A DNA stretch of 64,000 bases from Streptomyces fructofermentans (GCF_014651055.1 NZ_BMWD01000035.1:1-64000); one strand, 5' to 3'; counted from the first letter of the stretch, positions 51,877-60,884 are shown. A program made the numbers and translations. Notes: generated by a model from the letters alone, not told the origin.

Positions 51877-54800
51877 GTGGCGCAGTCGCACGACGCCGAG
51901 CGGGAGCCGCTGCCGACCGCATGGCGTGACGCCTTCGCCGCCGACGGCGGTACGGGCGCGGACCTCGCCGCGGTCGACTGGGAGGCCACGCCGCTCGGGC
52001 CGCCGGCCCAGTGGCCGCAGAGTCTGCTCACGGCGGTGGACATCCTGCTGTCGTCGCGCTTCTCGATGTGGATGGCGTGGGGCCCCCGGCTGACGTTCCT
52101 GTGCAACGCCGCCTATCGCAGCAACACGCTCGGCCGCAAGTACCCGTGGGCGCTGGGGCGTCCGGCGAGCGAGGTGTGGGCGGAGATCTGGCCCGACATC
52201 GGTCCCCGCATCGACCAGGTGCTGACCACGGGCGAGGCCACGTGGGACGAGGCGCTGCTGCTGTTCCTGGAGCGTTCCGGGTATCCCGAGGAGACGTACC
52301 ACACGTTCTCGTACAGCCCTCTGCGCGACGACGACGGGGCGGTGGTGGGCATGCTGTGCGTCGTCAGCGAGGACACCGAGCGGGTCATCGGCGAGCGGCG
52401 GATGTCGACCCTGCGCGACCTCGGTTCCGACCCGAGCGTGGTGCGCACCGAGGAGGAGATGCTGGCCTTCGCGGGCCGGCAGCTCGGCCGCAACCGCGAG
52501 GATCTGCCCTTCACCCTGACGTACCTGTTCGAGGGGGGCACGGCACGGCTCTCGGGCACCACGGGCATCGACGCCGGGCATCCGGCCGCGCCGGAACTGC
52601 TGCCCCTGGACGGCTCCGGGGGCGTGTGGCCGGCGGAGGCCGCCGCAGGCGGGGAGCCCGTGTGCGTCCCGCTGGAGGGCGGTGCCTTCGCCGGTCTGGG
52701 TACCGGCGCGTGGCCCGAGTCACCGACGCAGGCGCTGGTCGTGCCCCTGTTGCAGCAGGGCAGGCCGCCGAGCGGGTTCCTCGTGGCGGGCCTCAACCGC
52801 TACCGCGCCCTGGACGACGGCTACCGGGGGTTCATCGAACTCGCCGCGGGATACGTCGGCGCCGGCATCGGCAGCGCGCGCAGCTATCAGGCGCAGCAGC
52901 GGCGGGCGGAGGAACTGGCCGAACTCGACCGTGCCAAGACGGACTTCTTCTCCAACATCAGCCATGAGTTCCGCACCCCGCTGACCCTGATCATGGGGCC
53001 CGTGGAGGAGCTGCGGAGCCGGCTCTCGGACTCCGACCCGCGGGTGCGGCAGGAGTTGGAGGCCGTCCACCGCAACGGCCTGCGGCTGGGCAGGCTCGTC
53101 AACACCCTTCTCGACTTCTCGCGTATCGAGGCGGGCCGGATGCAGGCCCGTTACGAGCCTGTCGACCTGGCCTCCGTCACCGCAGAGTTGGCCAGCGTCT
53201 TCCGCTCCGCGATCGACAAGGCGGACCTGGGCTTCACGGTCGACTGCGTGCCGCTGCGCGATCCGGTGCACATCGACCGGGGCATGTGGGAGAAGGTGGT
53301 CCTCAATCTGCTGAGCAACGCCCTCAAGTTCACCTTCGACGGCGGCATACGGGTCGCCGTGCGTGAGGAGGACGGCTTGGCGGTGGTCACCGTCGCGGAC
53401 TCGGGAGTGGGCATCCCCGCGGACGAGATGCCGCGCCTCTTCGAACGCTTCCACCGCATCACGGGAGCGCGGTCCCGCTCCCACGAGGGCAGCGGGATCG
53501 GCCTCGCCCTCGTCCAGGAGCTGGTCGGCCTGCACGGCGGCACCATCGCGGCCGACAGCACCGAGGGCGAGGGCACCCGCTTCACGATCCGGCTGCCGTT
53601 CGGCACCGCGCACCTCCCGGCCGACACCGTCGCCGACTCCCCCGGGGTGCCCACCACCTCCGTCACGGCGGCGCCCTACGTGCAGGAGGCGCTGCGCTGG
53701 CTGCCCGCCGACGACACGGCCGCGGGCAACGAGCAGGGGCCCGACACCTTCGTGGCCCACGAACAGGGGCCCGACGCGGAGCCGGAGGCCGTCGGAGTGG
53801 ACGCCGGCCCCGCGTCCCCGGCCCGTGTGCTGGTCGTCGACGACAACGCCGACATGCGCGAGTACCTCACCCGCCTGCTGCACGGGGCGGGGCACGAGGT
53901 GCAGCCCGTGGGCGACGGCGGGCAGGCGCTGGAGGCCGTCCGCAGGAACCTGCCCGACCTGATCATCAGTGACGTCATGATGCCGGGCATGGACGGCCTC
54001 TCGCTGCTGAACGCCCTGCGCACCGATCCGCGCACGGCGTCCGTGCCGGTGCTGCTGCTGTCCGCGCGGGCCGGCCAGGAGGCGTCCATCGAAGGGCTGG
54101 CCGCCGGGGCCGACGACTATCTCGTGAAGCCGTTCGCCGCCGCCGAACTGCTGGCACGCGTACGGGCGAACGTCGAGCTGGCGCGGCTGCGCACCCATCA
54201 CCTGCGGTGGCGCACCGCACTGGTGGAGTCGCTCCAGGAGGCGTTCTTCGTCTGCGACGAGCACGGCGCGGTCATCGAGATCAACGCCGCGTTCAGCGAC
54301 ATCCTCGGCTACGGACCGGAGGACCTCCCCTTCGCCCCGCACCACCCCTGGTGGCCGGACCCGGTCACCGACCCCGAGGCCCACCAGCAGGTCGCCGAGG
54401 CCTTCGGGAGCCTCCTGGAGGACCGCCACCGCAGCCGTACCGTCCCCGTCACCCACCGGGACGGGCGCCGCCTGTGGGTCAGCGCCACGTACAACGGGAC
54501 GCAGGACCCGGACACCGGGCGGCGGATGATGGTGGGCACCTTCCGCGACGTCACCGCCGAGCACCACGCCGTGCAGCGCGAGAGCGCGCTCGCCTCCCTG
54601 AGCACCCGCCTGTCGCAGGCCGGCACGCTCCCCGACACACTGGCCGCGGCTCTGTCCGAACTGCGCGGCCTGTGGCGCGCCGAGCACGTCCTCGCCACCG
54701 TCCACGGCGGGGGCGGGGAGCCGTACGTCACGGCGGACGGAGCGCCGGAGGGACACCTGCCGGACCGCGATCAGGAGGCGATGCTCGCGGAGCTGCTGCG

Positions 54801-56070
54801 GCAGCCGCTGCTCAATCCGGTCTGCGGAGACACCGGGGCCGGCATCCACCTGGAGCACCCCGACGGACCGATGGCCCTGTGGATCGAGTTCGGCGACCGG
54901 CGGCCGTTCAGCGCCGAGGACCAACTGCTGCTCGCGCTGCTGGCAGGACGCCTGGCCCAGGCCATGACGCGCGCCCACCAGATCGACCAGCAGCGCGACA
55001 CCGCCCTGGCCCTCCAGCGCGCCATCCTCGGCCCCTCGCGGCTGCCCGACGGGTTCGCGGTGCGCTACGAACCCGCCACCCCGCCGCTGGAGATCGGCGG
55101 CGACTGGTACGACATCATCACGCTGCCCGACGGGCGGATGGGCATCGTGGTCGGCGACTGCGTGGGCCGGGGTCTCGAAGCCGCCACCGTCATGGGGCAG
55201 TTGCGCAGCGCCTGCCGGGCCCTGTTCCTCCAGGACCCCAGCCCCGCCAGGACGCTCATGGCCCTCGACCAGTTCGCCGCCGGCATACCCGGGGCCAACT
55301 GCACCACGGTCTTCTGCGGCGTGCTCGACCCGCGCACCGGCCGTCTGACGTACTCCAGCGCCGGGCACCCGCCGGGCGTCCTCACCTTCGCCGACGGGAC
55401 CACCCGGCTGCTGGACCGCGGGCGCTCCCTGCCCCTTGCGGTGCGTCCCGGTACCGAGCGCCCCGAGGACGAGTGCCCGATACCCGCCCGGTCGACCCTC
55501 CTGCTCTACACCGACGGGCTCGTCGAGCGCCGCCGCAGGTCGCTCGACGTCGGCATCGACCAGGCGGCGGAGGCCCTGCGGACGGGCCGGGGCACTCCCG
55601 TGGAGGACCTGGCGACACACGTCATGTCCCGGCTGGCCCCCTCCGGGGGCTTCGAGGACGACGTGGCCCTGCTGATCTACCGTCACCCAGCCCCGCTGGA
55701 GATGGCGTTCCCCGCGGAGTCCGGGCAACTCGCGCCCGTGAGGAACGCGTTGCGCACCTGGCTCACCCGGTGCGACCTGCCGGCGCGAACGGCGCAGGAC
55801 GTGCTCATCGCCGCCGGCGAGGCGTGCGCCAACGCCGTCGAGCACGGGCACCGGCACAGCCCGGGGGCCCCGATCCGCCTGCGGGCGGAGGCGTTGACGG
55901 ACGGTCTGCGGCTGACCGTCGCCGACACGGGGCGCTGGAAGCCCGGTGATCCCGCGGCGAGTCCCCACCGCGGCCGCGGTATAGCGATCATGAAGGCACT
56001 GATGCACCACGTGACCATCACACCCGGCCCGGCCGGCACCACCGTCGACCTGCACACGAGGATCCCCTGA
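51877..56070 (+). CDS. multidomain hybrid histidine kinase / receiver / SpoIIE phosphatase / RsbW-like ATPase
   Basis: This 1397-residue signalling protein has, in order, a PAS-like sensor (about 20-150), GAF (170-350), HisKA with His363 in NISHEFRTPL, HATPase with the N box NLLSNALKF (about 476-484), receiver with Asp699 in IISDVMMPG, PAS (about 780-900), GAF (905-1040), SpoIIE/PP2C with GGDWYDII (about 1050-1265), and a second RsbW-like ATPase with AGEACANAVEHG (Asn1319). It joins a two-component phosphorelay with both enzymes of anti-sigma partner switching. A GTG start at 51877 has GAAAGGG ten bases upstream, and a longer frame upstream is shadow. It overlaps the STAS gene by one base (TGATG), which points to that protein as phosphatase and kinase substrate. 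There are no membrane helices. Confidence 0.92.
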   Translation: MAQSHDAEREPLPTAWRDAFAADGGTGADLAAVDWEATPLGPPAQWPQSLLTAVDILLSSRFSMWMAWGPRLTFLCNAAYRSNTLGRKYPWALGRPASEVWAEIWPDIGPRIDQVLTTGEATWDEALLLFLERSGYPEETYHTFSYSPLRDDDGAVVGMLCVVSEDTERVIGERRMSTLRDLGSDPSVVRTEEEMLAFAGRQLGRNREDLPFTLTYLFEGGTARLSGTTGIDAGHPAAPELLPLDGSGGVWPAEAAAGGEPVCVPLEGGAFAGLGTGAWPESPTQALVVPLLQQGRPPSGFLVAGLNRYRALDDGYRGFIELAAGYVGAGIGSARSYQAQQRRAEELAELDRAKTDFFSNISHEFRTPLTLIMGPVEELRSRLSDSDPRVRQELEAVHRNGLRLGRLVNTLLDFSRIEAGRMQARYEPVDLASVTAELASVFRSAIDKADLGFTVDCVPLRDPVHIDRGMWEKVVLNLLSNALKFTFDGGIRVAVREEDGLAVVTVADSGVGIPADEMPRLFERFHRITGARSRSHEGSGIGLALVQELVGLHGGTIAADSTEGEGTRFTIRLPFGTAHLPADTVADSPGVPTTSVTAAPYVQEALRWLPADDTAAGNEQGPDTFVAHEQGPDAEPEAVGVDAGPASPARVLVVDDNADMREYLTRLLHGAGHEVQPVGDGGQALEAVRRNLPDLIISDVMMPGMDGLSLLNALRTDPRTASVPVLLLSARAGQEASIEGLAAGADDYLVKPFAAAELLARVRANVELARLRTHHLRWRTALVESLQEAFFVCDEHGAVIEINAAFSDILGYGPEDLPFAPHHPWWPDPVTDPEAHQQVAEAFGSLLEDRHRSRTVPVTHRDGRRLWVSATYNGTQDPDTGRRMMVGTFRDVTAEHHAVQRESALASLSTRLSQAGTLPDTLAAALSELRGLWRAEHVLATVHGGGGEPYVTADGAPEGHLPDRDQEAMLAELLRQPLLNPVCGDTGAGIHLEHPDGPMALWIEFGDRRPFSAEDQLLLALLAGRLAQAMTRAHQIDQQRDTALALQRAILGPSRLPDGFAVRYEPATPPLEIGGDWYDIITLPDGRMGIVVGDCVGRGLEAATVMGQLRSACRALFLQDPSPARTLMALDQFAAGIPGANCTTVFCGVLDPRTGRLTYSSAGHPPGVLTFADGTTRLLDRGRSLPLAVRPGTERPEDECPIPARSTLLLYTDGLVERRRRSLDVGIDQAAEALRTGRGTPVEDLATHVMSRLAPSGGFEDDVALLIYRHPAPLEMAFPAESGQLAPVRNALRTWLTRCDLPARTAQDVLIAAGEACANAVEHGHRHSPGAPIRLRAEALTDGLRLTVADTGRWKPGDPAASPHRGRGIAIMKALMHHVTITPGPAGTTVDLHTRIP

Positions 56071-56408
56071 TGCCCACCCCGCTCCTTGTCACGCGCGGCG
56101 AGCGCCCGGACGGCACTCCCCTGCTCGCGGTGGCCGGCGAGATCGACATGAGCAACAGCGACAAGCTCTCCGAGGCCCTCGTCGGCACGCTGGGTCCGCT
56201 CGTCCTCGACCTGACCGCCGTCGACTACCTCGACAGCGCCGGCCTCAACGTCCTGTTCGCGCACGTGGACCGGCTGGAACTCATCGCGACGCCGCTGCTG
56301 GAACCCGTACTGACGATCTCGGGCCTGGCCCGCCTGACGACGGTCCACTCGGCGCAGCCGGACTCCACGCAACCGGAGTCCGTGCGGGCGGACCCCGTGC
56401 AGGACTGA
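56070..56408 (+). CDS. STAS-domain anti-sigma factor antagonist
   Basis: This 112-residue protein is a single STAS domain of the RsbV/SpoIIAA type, which when unphosphorylated binds and inhibits an RsbW-type anti-sigma factor. The phosphorylatable site is in LVLDLTAVDYLDSAGLNVLF (about 51-70), where the Ser of DSAG is the expected target. The start overlaps the hybrid kinase gene by one base, so the two are translationally coupled. The phosphatase and ATPase domains of that protein are the obvious partners. The C-terminal 15 residues are Gln/Ser/Pro-rich and probably disordered. Confidence 0.92.
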   Translation: MPTPLLVTRGERPDGTPLLAVAGEIDMSNSDKLSEALVGTLGPLVLDLTAVDYLDSAGLNVLFAHVDRLELIATPLLEPVLTISGLARLTTVHSAQPDSTQPESVRADPVQD

Positions 56409-56424
56409 GCAGGAGGAGGACCGA

Positions 56425-58020
56425 TCACGAGGAGGACGGGCGGAAGGTGTCCAGCACGGTCCTGAGCACCCGCTGGTTCCCGGCGCCCGTCCAGTCCTCG
56501 GCCGGCGTCGTCCAGCGCAGCGAGAAGCTCCGGCCGCCGCCGAGCAGGAAGCCCCGGCCGAAGGTGCGCACACGCGTGCCCTGGGCGTCGACGAGCCATT
56601 CCATGTCGGCGGCCTCGTAACCCTGGTAGGTGGTCGCGGTGATGCCGCCCAGACGGTCGTATCCGGACCGCCGCTGCAGCCCGGGCTCGACGTCGTCGCG
56701 CCATACCGCCACCGGGTCGGCCCCCGCGCTCGCGCTGTAGGTGACGGCCAGGCTCCGCGGGTCGTCCTCCGTCCCGAACACGACCCGGTACGCGCGGTCC
56801 TCACGCCTGGTGCTCACGGGCTCCCAGCCGTCGGGGAGCGCGACGCTGAAGCCCTCCGGCGCGTCGTACACGCGGAAGCCGTCGGGGAGCCCCCCGGGCG
56901 CGGAGGGTGAGGGAGAGGCGGAGGGCGAACCGCTGGGCGAGGGGGCCGCGGGCTCGGAGGAGCGGATCGGCGGCACACTCGGGCCGTCGGCGTCGGCCGG
57001 GGTGCGGGACGCGGACGCCCGGCCCGCGGAGGAGTCCTCGGGTGCGCCGTCACCCGCCGTGGCGAGAGCGGTGACCGTCACCGCGACGGCCACGACGGCG
57101 GCTCCGACGAGCGCGAGGCGGCCCGCGCGCCGACTGCCCCGGTCGCCGCCCACGAGGTGGCCGAGCGAGAGCCGCGAGGTCGTGACGGTGTGCTGGACGC
57201 CCTCCTGGTCGTCGCTGACGACCCGGGCGAGGGCCTCCCGGACGACAGGAGCGGTGATCCGTTCGCCGGGGCTCTTGCGGAGCAGTCCCTGCACGGTCCT
57301 GGCCAGCGGCCCCGCCTTGACCGGGGTGCGCAGCGGCAGCCGCTCGATCGCCTTGAACGTGGCCTCGGGCCGGCCCCGGTCCCGGAAGGGCGGGCGTCCC
57401 TCGGTCATCGTGTAGAGCAGCGCCCCCAGGGCCCACAGGTCGGCCGCCGGACCTCCCGGCCCTCCGCGTGCCTGCTCCGGAGCCGCGTACAGCGGCGCGC
57501 CGAGACGCACCGGGGGAACCGTGCCCGCCAGTCCGAACCCGGTGAGGACCACACCGCCCTGGTCGCGCACGAACACCTGGCCGAGGCTGAGTTCCCCGTG
57601 CACGACGCCCTCGCCGTGCGCGGCCTCCAGGACGTCGAGGATGTCGAGTCCGATGCGGGCGGCCCGGACGTGGTGGAACGCCCCCTGCTGGTTGAGGAGT
57701 TCACCCAGGGGCATGCCGTCGATCCACTCGACGACGGTCCACACCGCGCCGGCCTCCTCCACGACGTCTATGACGGTCGCGACTCCCGCGGGGCGCAGCA
57801 GTCCCACGGAGTCGGACACCCGCAGAATCCTGGCGACGGTCCGCCGGGCGGACTCCGCCCCCTCGTCGGCGGGGAGTTGGGTCTGCGTCACCAGTCGCGG
57901 ACGCGCGTACTCGATGTCCTCGGCGTACCAGCAGACGCAGTTCACTTCACGGTGGACGACGTCCTGGAGGCGGTATCTCCCCGCAACCAACCCGTCCGCA
58001 GCGGCACCCGCGTTGCCCAT
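56425..58020 (-). CDS. transmembrane Ser/Thr kinase homologue with degenerate active site (probable pseudokinase)
   Basis: This 531-residue protein has an N-terminal kinase fold (about 15-265), a single membrane helix (301-320), a Ser/Pro-rich linker and an extracellular C-terminal domain (about 370-531). The fold is clear from GLDILDVLEAAHGEGVVHG, APEQARG (about 180-186) and DLWALGALLYTM, but three catalytic points are altered. The VAIK lysine is replaced (LVTQTQ, about 43-48), HRD/HGD reads HGELSLGQ (141-148), and DFG reads TGFG (160-163). It probably binds rather than phosphorylates. I chose the ATG at 58020 because GAGGG sits six bases upstream. The stop lies 16 bases from the convergent STAS gene. 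Confidence 0.85.
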   Translation of the reverse strand: MGNAGAAADGLVAGRYRLQDVVHREVNCVCWYAEDIEYARPRLVTQTQLPADEGAESARRTVARILRVSDSVGLLRPAGVATVIDVVEEAGAVWTVVEWIDGMPLGELLNQQGAFHHVRAARIGLDILDVLEAAHGEGVVHGELSLGQVFVRDQGGVVLTGFGLAGTVPPVRLGAPLYAAPEQARGGPGGPAADLWALGALLYTMTEGRPPFRDRGRPEATFKAIERLPLRTPVKAGPLARTVQGLLRKSPGERITAPVVREALARVVSDDQEGVQHTVTTSRLSLGHLVGGDRGSRRAGRLALVGAAVVAVAVTVTALATAGDGAPEDSSAGRASASRTPADADGPSVPPIRSSEPAAPSPSGSPSASPSPSAPGGLPDGFRVYDAPEGFSVALPDGWEPVSTRREDRAYRVVFGTEDDPRSLAVTYSASAGADPVAVWRDDVEPGLQRRSGYDRLGGITATTYQGYEAADMEWLVDAQGTRVRTFGRGFLLGGGRSFSLRWTTPAEDWTGAGNQRVLRTVLDTFRPSSS

Positions 58021-58166
58021 GGCCATCCCTCGCTGATTCCTTGCTCCCAGGTCCTCAGGAGTACGCAGCGGGCTACCGTCTGTGTTCAACGGAACGGCGA
58101 ATGAACGCAATCGGTTTGCGGGGCGGCGGTGCCGTCGCGGGCTCCCGGCCCGAGACCCCCGCGACG

Positions 58167-58589
58167 TCAGCCGGTGAAGCGGCCGATCTCCCGGGGGTCC
58201 AGACCGGTCAGCCGGGCGACGCGCGGCGCGGGAATGCCCGCGGTGAGGGCGCGTTGCACGAGTGCCCTCACGTCCTGTGCGGTCTCCCGGAACCGCAGGA
58301 GCTCGTACTCCAGGTCCGTGACGGACCGCGGCGCGCACTCACGGCGTACGCGCGGGGCCTCCTCCTCGCTCAGGGGCACCGGCAGGCGCTCGGCGCCCTC
58401 GGGGACGACTCCCTCGGCGTCGCCGGGCACGACCCGGCCCCGCTCCGAGGTGGCCGGCACGCCATGGGCCTGCAACCACCCGTGCACGGCCGGAGTTCCG
58501 GTGCATTCGAGCGTGCCGACGGCGGCCAGGGGAGCCCCGGAAAGGGGCTGCCGGTCGTCGAGCAGGAACAGGAATGCCTCGTCGGCCAT
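58167..58589 (-). CDS. small hypothetical protein (DUF6003-like)
   Basis: This 140-residue protein begins MADEAFLFLLDDRQPLSG and contains LECTGTPAVHGWLQAHGV, AERLPVPLSEEEAPRVRRE and a C-terminal helix-turn-helix-like GIPAPRVARLTGLDP. The pattern resembles a small Streptomyces family I recall as DUF6003, whose function is unknown. The C-terminal repeat of Arg and Leu could bind nucleic acid, but this is weak. It has no signal peptide or membrane helix. The upstream region on this strand carries the tandem repeats at 58668-58734. It follows the sigma factor gene on the same strand at 300 bases distance, so it is probably separately transcribed. Confidence 0.7.
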   Translation of the reverse strand: MADEAFLFLLDDRQPLSGAPLAAVGTLECTGTPAVHGWLQAHGVPATSERGRVVPGDAEGVVPEGAERLPVPLSEEEAPRVRRECAPRSVTDLEYELLRFRETAQDVRALVQRALTAGIPAPRVARLTGLDPREIGRFTG

Positions 58590-58667
58590 CGCGCGTCCTC
58601 GTCTCCACTGGCGGTCGGGCGGGCAGCCCGAGAAGGCGGGCCGCCGAAGGGCGCCGCCGCCACAGCT

Positions 58668-58734
58668 CGCCGGTCGCCGGTCGCCGGTCGCCGGTCGCCG
58701 GTCGCCGGTCAGTGTGGTCGCCGGTCAGTGTGGT
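58668..58734. repeat. tandem CGCCGGT repeats and a 16-base repeat
   Basis: Six perfect 7-base units (CGCCGGT) run from 58668 to 58709. The last unit also begins a pair of perfect 16-base units (CGCCGGTCAGTGTGGT) at 58103+600, that is 58703-58718 and 58719-58734. The array is in the 303-base gene-free interval between the sigma factor stop and the start of the small minus-strand gene. No other feature is visible in that interval. Confidence 0.95.
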
Positions 58735-58892
58735 CGCCGCCCGCTCCGCCCGCCCGCGACGTGCGGGTGGGCGGGCGGGCAGGGCACGGTCCGATGGGTG
58801 CCCGGCCGGGACACCGGCGAGGGACACCCGGGTTCGGGCCGGGCGTCGTAGTGGCCGGGGCACCCGGTGCCCCGGCTCCGGGCGGGCGCTCC

Positions 58893-59747
58893 TCAGCGTG
58901 TGGTGAGCATTCCCTCGCGCAGGCGCGTCAGGGTCCGCGACAGGAGCCGGGAGACGTGCATCTGGGACACGCCGAGCTGCTCACCGATCTGGGACTGGGT
59001 GAGTTCGTCGACGAACCGGAGCTGGAGGATGTGCCGGTCACGCTCGTCGAGTTCGGCGATGAGCGGGGCGAGGGCGTGGAAGTTCTCCACGAGCTCCATG
59101 CCCGCGTCCTCCTCGCCGATGAAGTCGGCCAGGGCGGCCTCGCCATCGTCGGCGTCGCCGCTGATGGCGGCGTCGAGGGAGGTCGAGTTGTAGCCGTTGG
59201 AGGCGACCCGGGCTTCGATGACCTCGTCCTCGGAGAGGCTCATCAGCGCGGCCAGCTCGGCGACCTTGGGCGCCCGGCCCAGGCGGCTGCTCAGCTCCTC
59301 GGTCGCCTTGGCCAGCTCGACGCGCGCCTCCTGGAGTCGGCGCGGCACATGGACGGCCCAGGACGTGTCACGGAAGAACCGCTTGATCTCGCCGACGATG
59401 TACGGGACGGCGAAGGTCGCGAACTGGACGTCCCTGGAGAGTTCGAAGCGGTCGATGGCCTTGATGAGGCCGATCATGCCGACCTGGACGATGTCCTCCA
59501 TGTCGTCGCCGCGGTGCCGGAACCGACCGGCGGCGTAGCGCACCAGCGACATGTTCATCTCGATCAGCGTGTTGCGCGCGTACTGGTACTCGGGCGTGCC
59601 CTCTTCGAGCGTGGTGAGCTGATCGAAGAAGAGGGTCGACAGCGAGCGGGCGTCGCCCGGCGTGACCGTCTGCGGGTCGACGATCTGCGGCAACTCAGTG
59701 GTTCCGGTCTCCGTCCGCAGCCGGGTCGCCGTCGTGGTCGTCGTCAT
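58893..59747 (-). CDS. SigB/SigF-family alternative sigma factor
   Basis: This 284-residue group 3 sigma factor of the stress and development (SigB/SigF/SigG) class directs RNA polymerase to GNNT-N15-GGGTA-type promoters. Region 2 has YQYARNTLIEMNMSLVRY and DIVQVGMIGLIKAIDRFE, which contacts the -10 element. Region 3 has RRLQEARVELAKATEELSSRLGR, and region 4 (about 215-280) has the DNA-binding helix LTQSQIGEQLGVSQMHVSRL. The ATG at 59747 has GGGAGGG ahead of it. A promoter of its own class is at 59807-59831, so positive autoregulation is likely. The RsbW-like gene is divergent on the other side of a 369-base interval, and regulation by it through sequestration is the obvious hypothesis. Confidence 0.93.
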   Translation of the reverse strand: MTTTTTATRLRTETGTTELPQIVDPQTVTPGDARSLSTLFFDQLTTLEEGTPEYQYARNTLIEMNMSLVRYAAGRFRHRGDDMEDIVQVGMIGLIKAIDRFELSRDVQFATFAVPYIVGEIKRFFRDTSWAVHVPRRLQEARVELAKATEELSSRLGRAPKVAELAALMSLSEDEVIEARVASNGYNSTSLDAAISGDADDGEAALADFIGEEDAGMELVENFHALAPLIAELDERDRHILQLRFVDELTQSQIGEQLGVSQMHVSRLLSRTLTRLREGMLTTR

Positions 59748-60116
59748 GCTTGCCCTCCCTGGTCCGCCAGCCGTGTGCCGTCCGTCGATCGACTGGTGAG
59801 CTGCGTGTACCCCCGACTCGCCACCGCATTCTCCCTCACACCCCTCCATCGACGTGATGCCCGTCACATCGCGGTGCGGGTGCGTCGAGGGGTGCGTACG
59901 GGAGGAATCCGCGACCGGAGCGCGGGGATCGGCCGGGACGTCGGGCGCGGCATCCGCCGGCACGCCGGGCGCGGGATCCGCCCGAGTGCCGGGCGTGACG
60001 CGCAGCCGCCCTCGGTGGATTCGCACGGCTTCCCCCGGAAAGCCGTGTTCAAGCTTCCGCTTCGCAGGGCAGGCGGTCATTTCGGAAATGAGGCCGGCCC
60101 AGACGAGGAGGGGCTT
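59748..60116. other. divergent interval of the sigma factor and RsbW-like gene (369 bases)
   Basis: This gap contains the SigB-type promoter for the sigma gene (59807-59831). Between 59920 and 60010 it carries short GC-rich near-repeats (GGGCGCGG and CCGCCGG variants). I see no open frame with a start signal. A promoter for the RsbW-like gene should lie in the last 60 bases, but I cannot place it with confidence. Confidence 0.6.
59807..59831 (-). promoter_or_regulatory. SigB/SigF-type promoter, GAAT-N15-GGGTAC
   Basis: On the minus strand GAAT (59828-59831) and GGGTAC (59807-59812) are separated by 15 bases. This exactly fits the Streptomyces SigB-type consensus GNNT-N14-16-GGGTA(C/T). Transcription would begin near 59800, about 50 bases before the sigma factor start codon. 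Confidence 0.78.
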
Positions 60117-60530
60117 ATGCCAGTGCATCACCCGGGACTCGACACCAGGCCGAAGTGCCACGCGATCTTCGATTCCCGACCCGAGGCCGCAGCGGACGCA
60201 CGGGATCTCGCCCGGGCCTACGTGGACAGCCTCTCGCCGTCCGTCGACGAACAGGCCGCGGCGAGTGTCGCTCTCGTGGTCTCGGAACTGGCCACCAACG
60301 CCGTACGGCACGCGAGTGGCCCGACGTTCTCCCTGCGGCTGTGGGCGCGACCCGACGACATCGCCGTCGTCGTCACGGACTCCGATCCACGGCCGCCCCG
60401 CGAGCGGCAGCCCGATCTCACCGGCGAGTCCGGCGGGTTCGGATGGCCCATGGTCCAGAGCCTGGCCAGGACGGTCACCATCAGCGCGGGCCCCGGCGGC
60501 AAGAGCATCCGCGCGCATCTCCCCCGGTGA
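60117..60530 (+). CDS. RsbW-like ATP-binding regulator (anti-sigma type)
   Basis: This 137-residue HATPase_c_2 protein resembles the ATP-binding regulators found in many copies in Streptomyces. Some are anti-sigma factors or STAS kinases. The N box is SELATNAVRHA (about 57-67), the G1 region is VVVTDSDPRPP and the G2-like loop is GESGGFGWPMVQSLA (about 104-118). Length is normal. The ATG has GAGGAGGGG six bases upstream. It is divergent from the SigB-type sigma factor, so it may sequester that sigma factor. Lone homologues that bind other targets are equally common, so the pairing is unproven. Confidence 0.88.
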   Translation: MPVHHPGLDTRPKCHAIFDSRPEAAADARDLARAYVDSLSPSVDEQAAASVALVVSELATNAVRHASGPTFSLRLWARPDDIAVVVTDSDPRPPRERQPDLTGESGGFGWPMVQSLARTVTISAGPGGKSIRAHLPR

Positions 60531-60884
60531 CCACCGCTCACGGGCCGCGCGGGACAGGACGTGCCGGGACGGGACGCATGGGACCCGGCACCCGAGCGGG
60601 CGGTCGGACCGGACAGGGGAAGTCCGGACCACGGAGGTCCGGCCGACGGCTTCCGGTCGACGGCAGCCTCCGCCCGACGGCCTCCGGGCCCGGGGGCCCC
60701 GAGCGCCGGACCGGGTGACCGCCACCCCCTGACCGTCACCCCGTGCGCACCGGCCGCGCCCACCGGATCCCGCCACCGGCCCGCGCCCCCGGCCCCCGGC
60801 CCCGCCCGCGGCCCGGCGCCGAAGTGGCGCCGGACCGGGGGCGAGATGGCGTCGGACCGGGGGCGATCGGAGCTCCGCCCCGGT
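60531..60884. other. gene-free convergent interval (354 bases)
   Basis: No coding region is supported. The interval has GC-rich inverted sequences (GTCCGG/CCGGAC around 60630-60660). It also has a 20-base near-perfect direct repeat at 60825-60844 and 60847-60866 with one mismatch. It separates the RsbW-like gene (plus) from the peptidoglycan-binding gene (minus), so termination is the likely role. Confidence 0.55.

Noticed and set aside
58668..58734. CRISPR-like array
   Set aside because: The units are only 7 and 16 bases with no unique spacers and no cas genes nearby.
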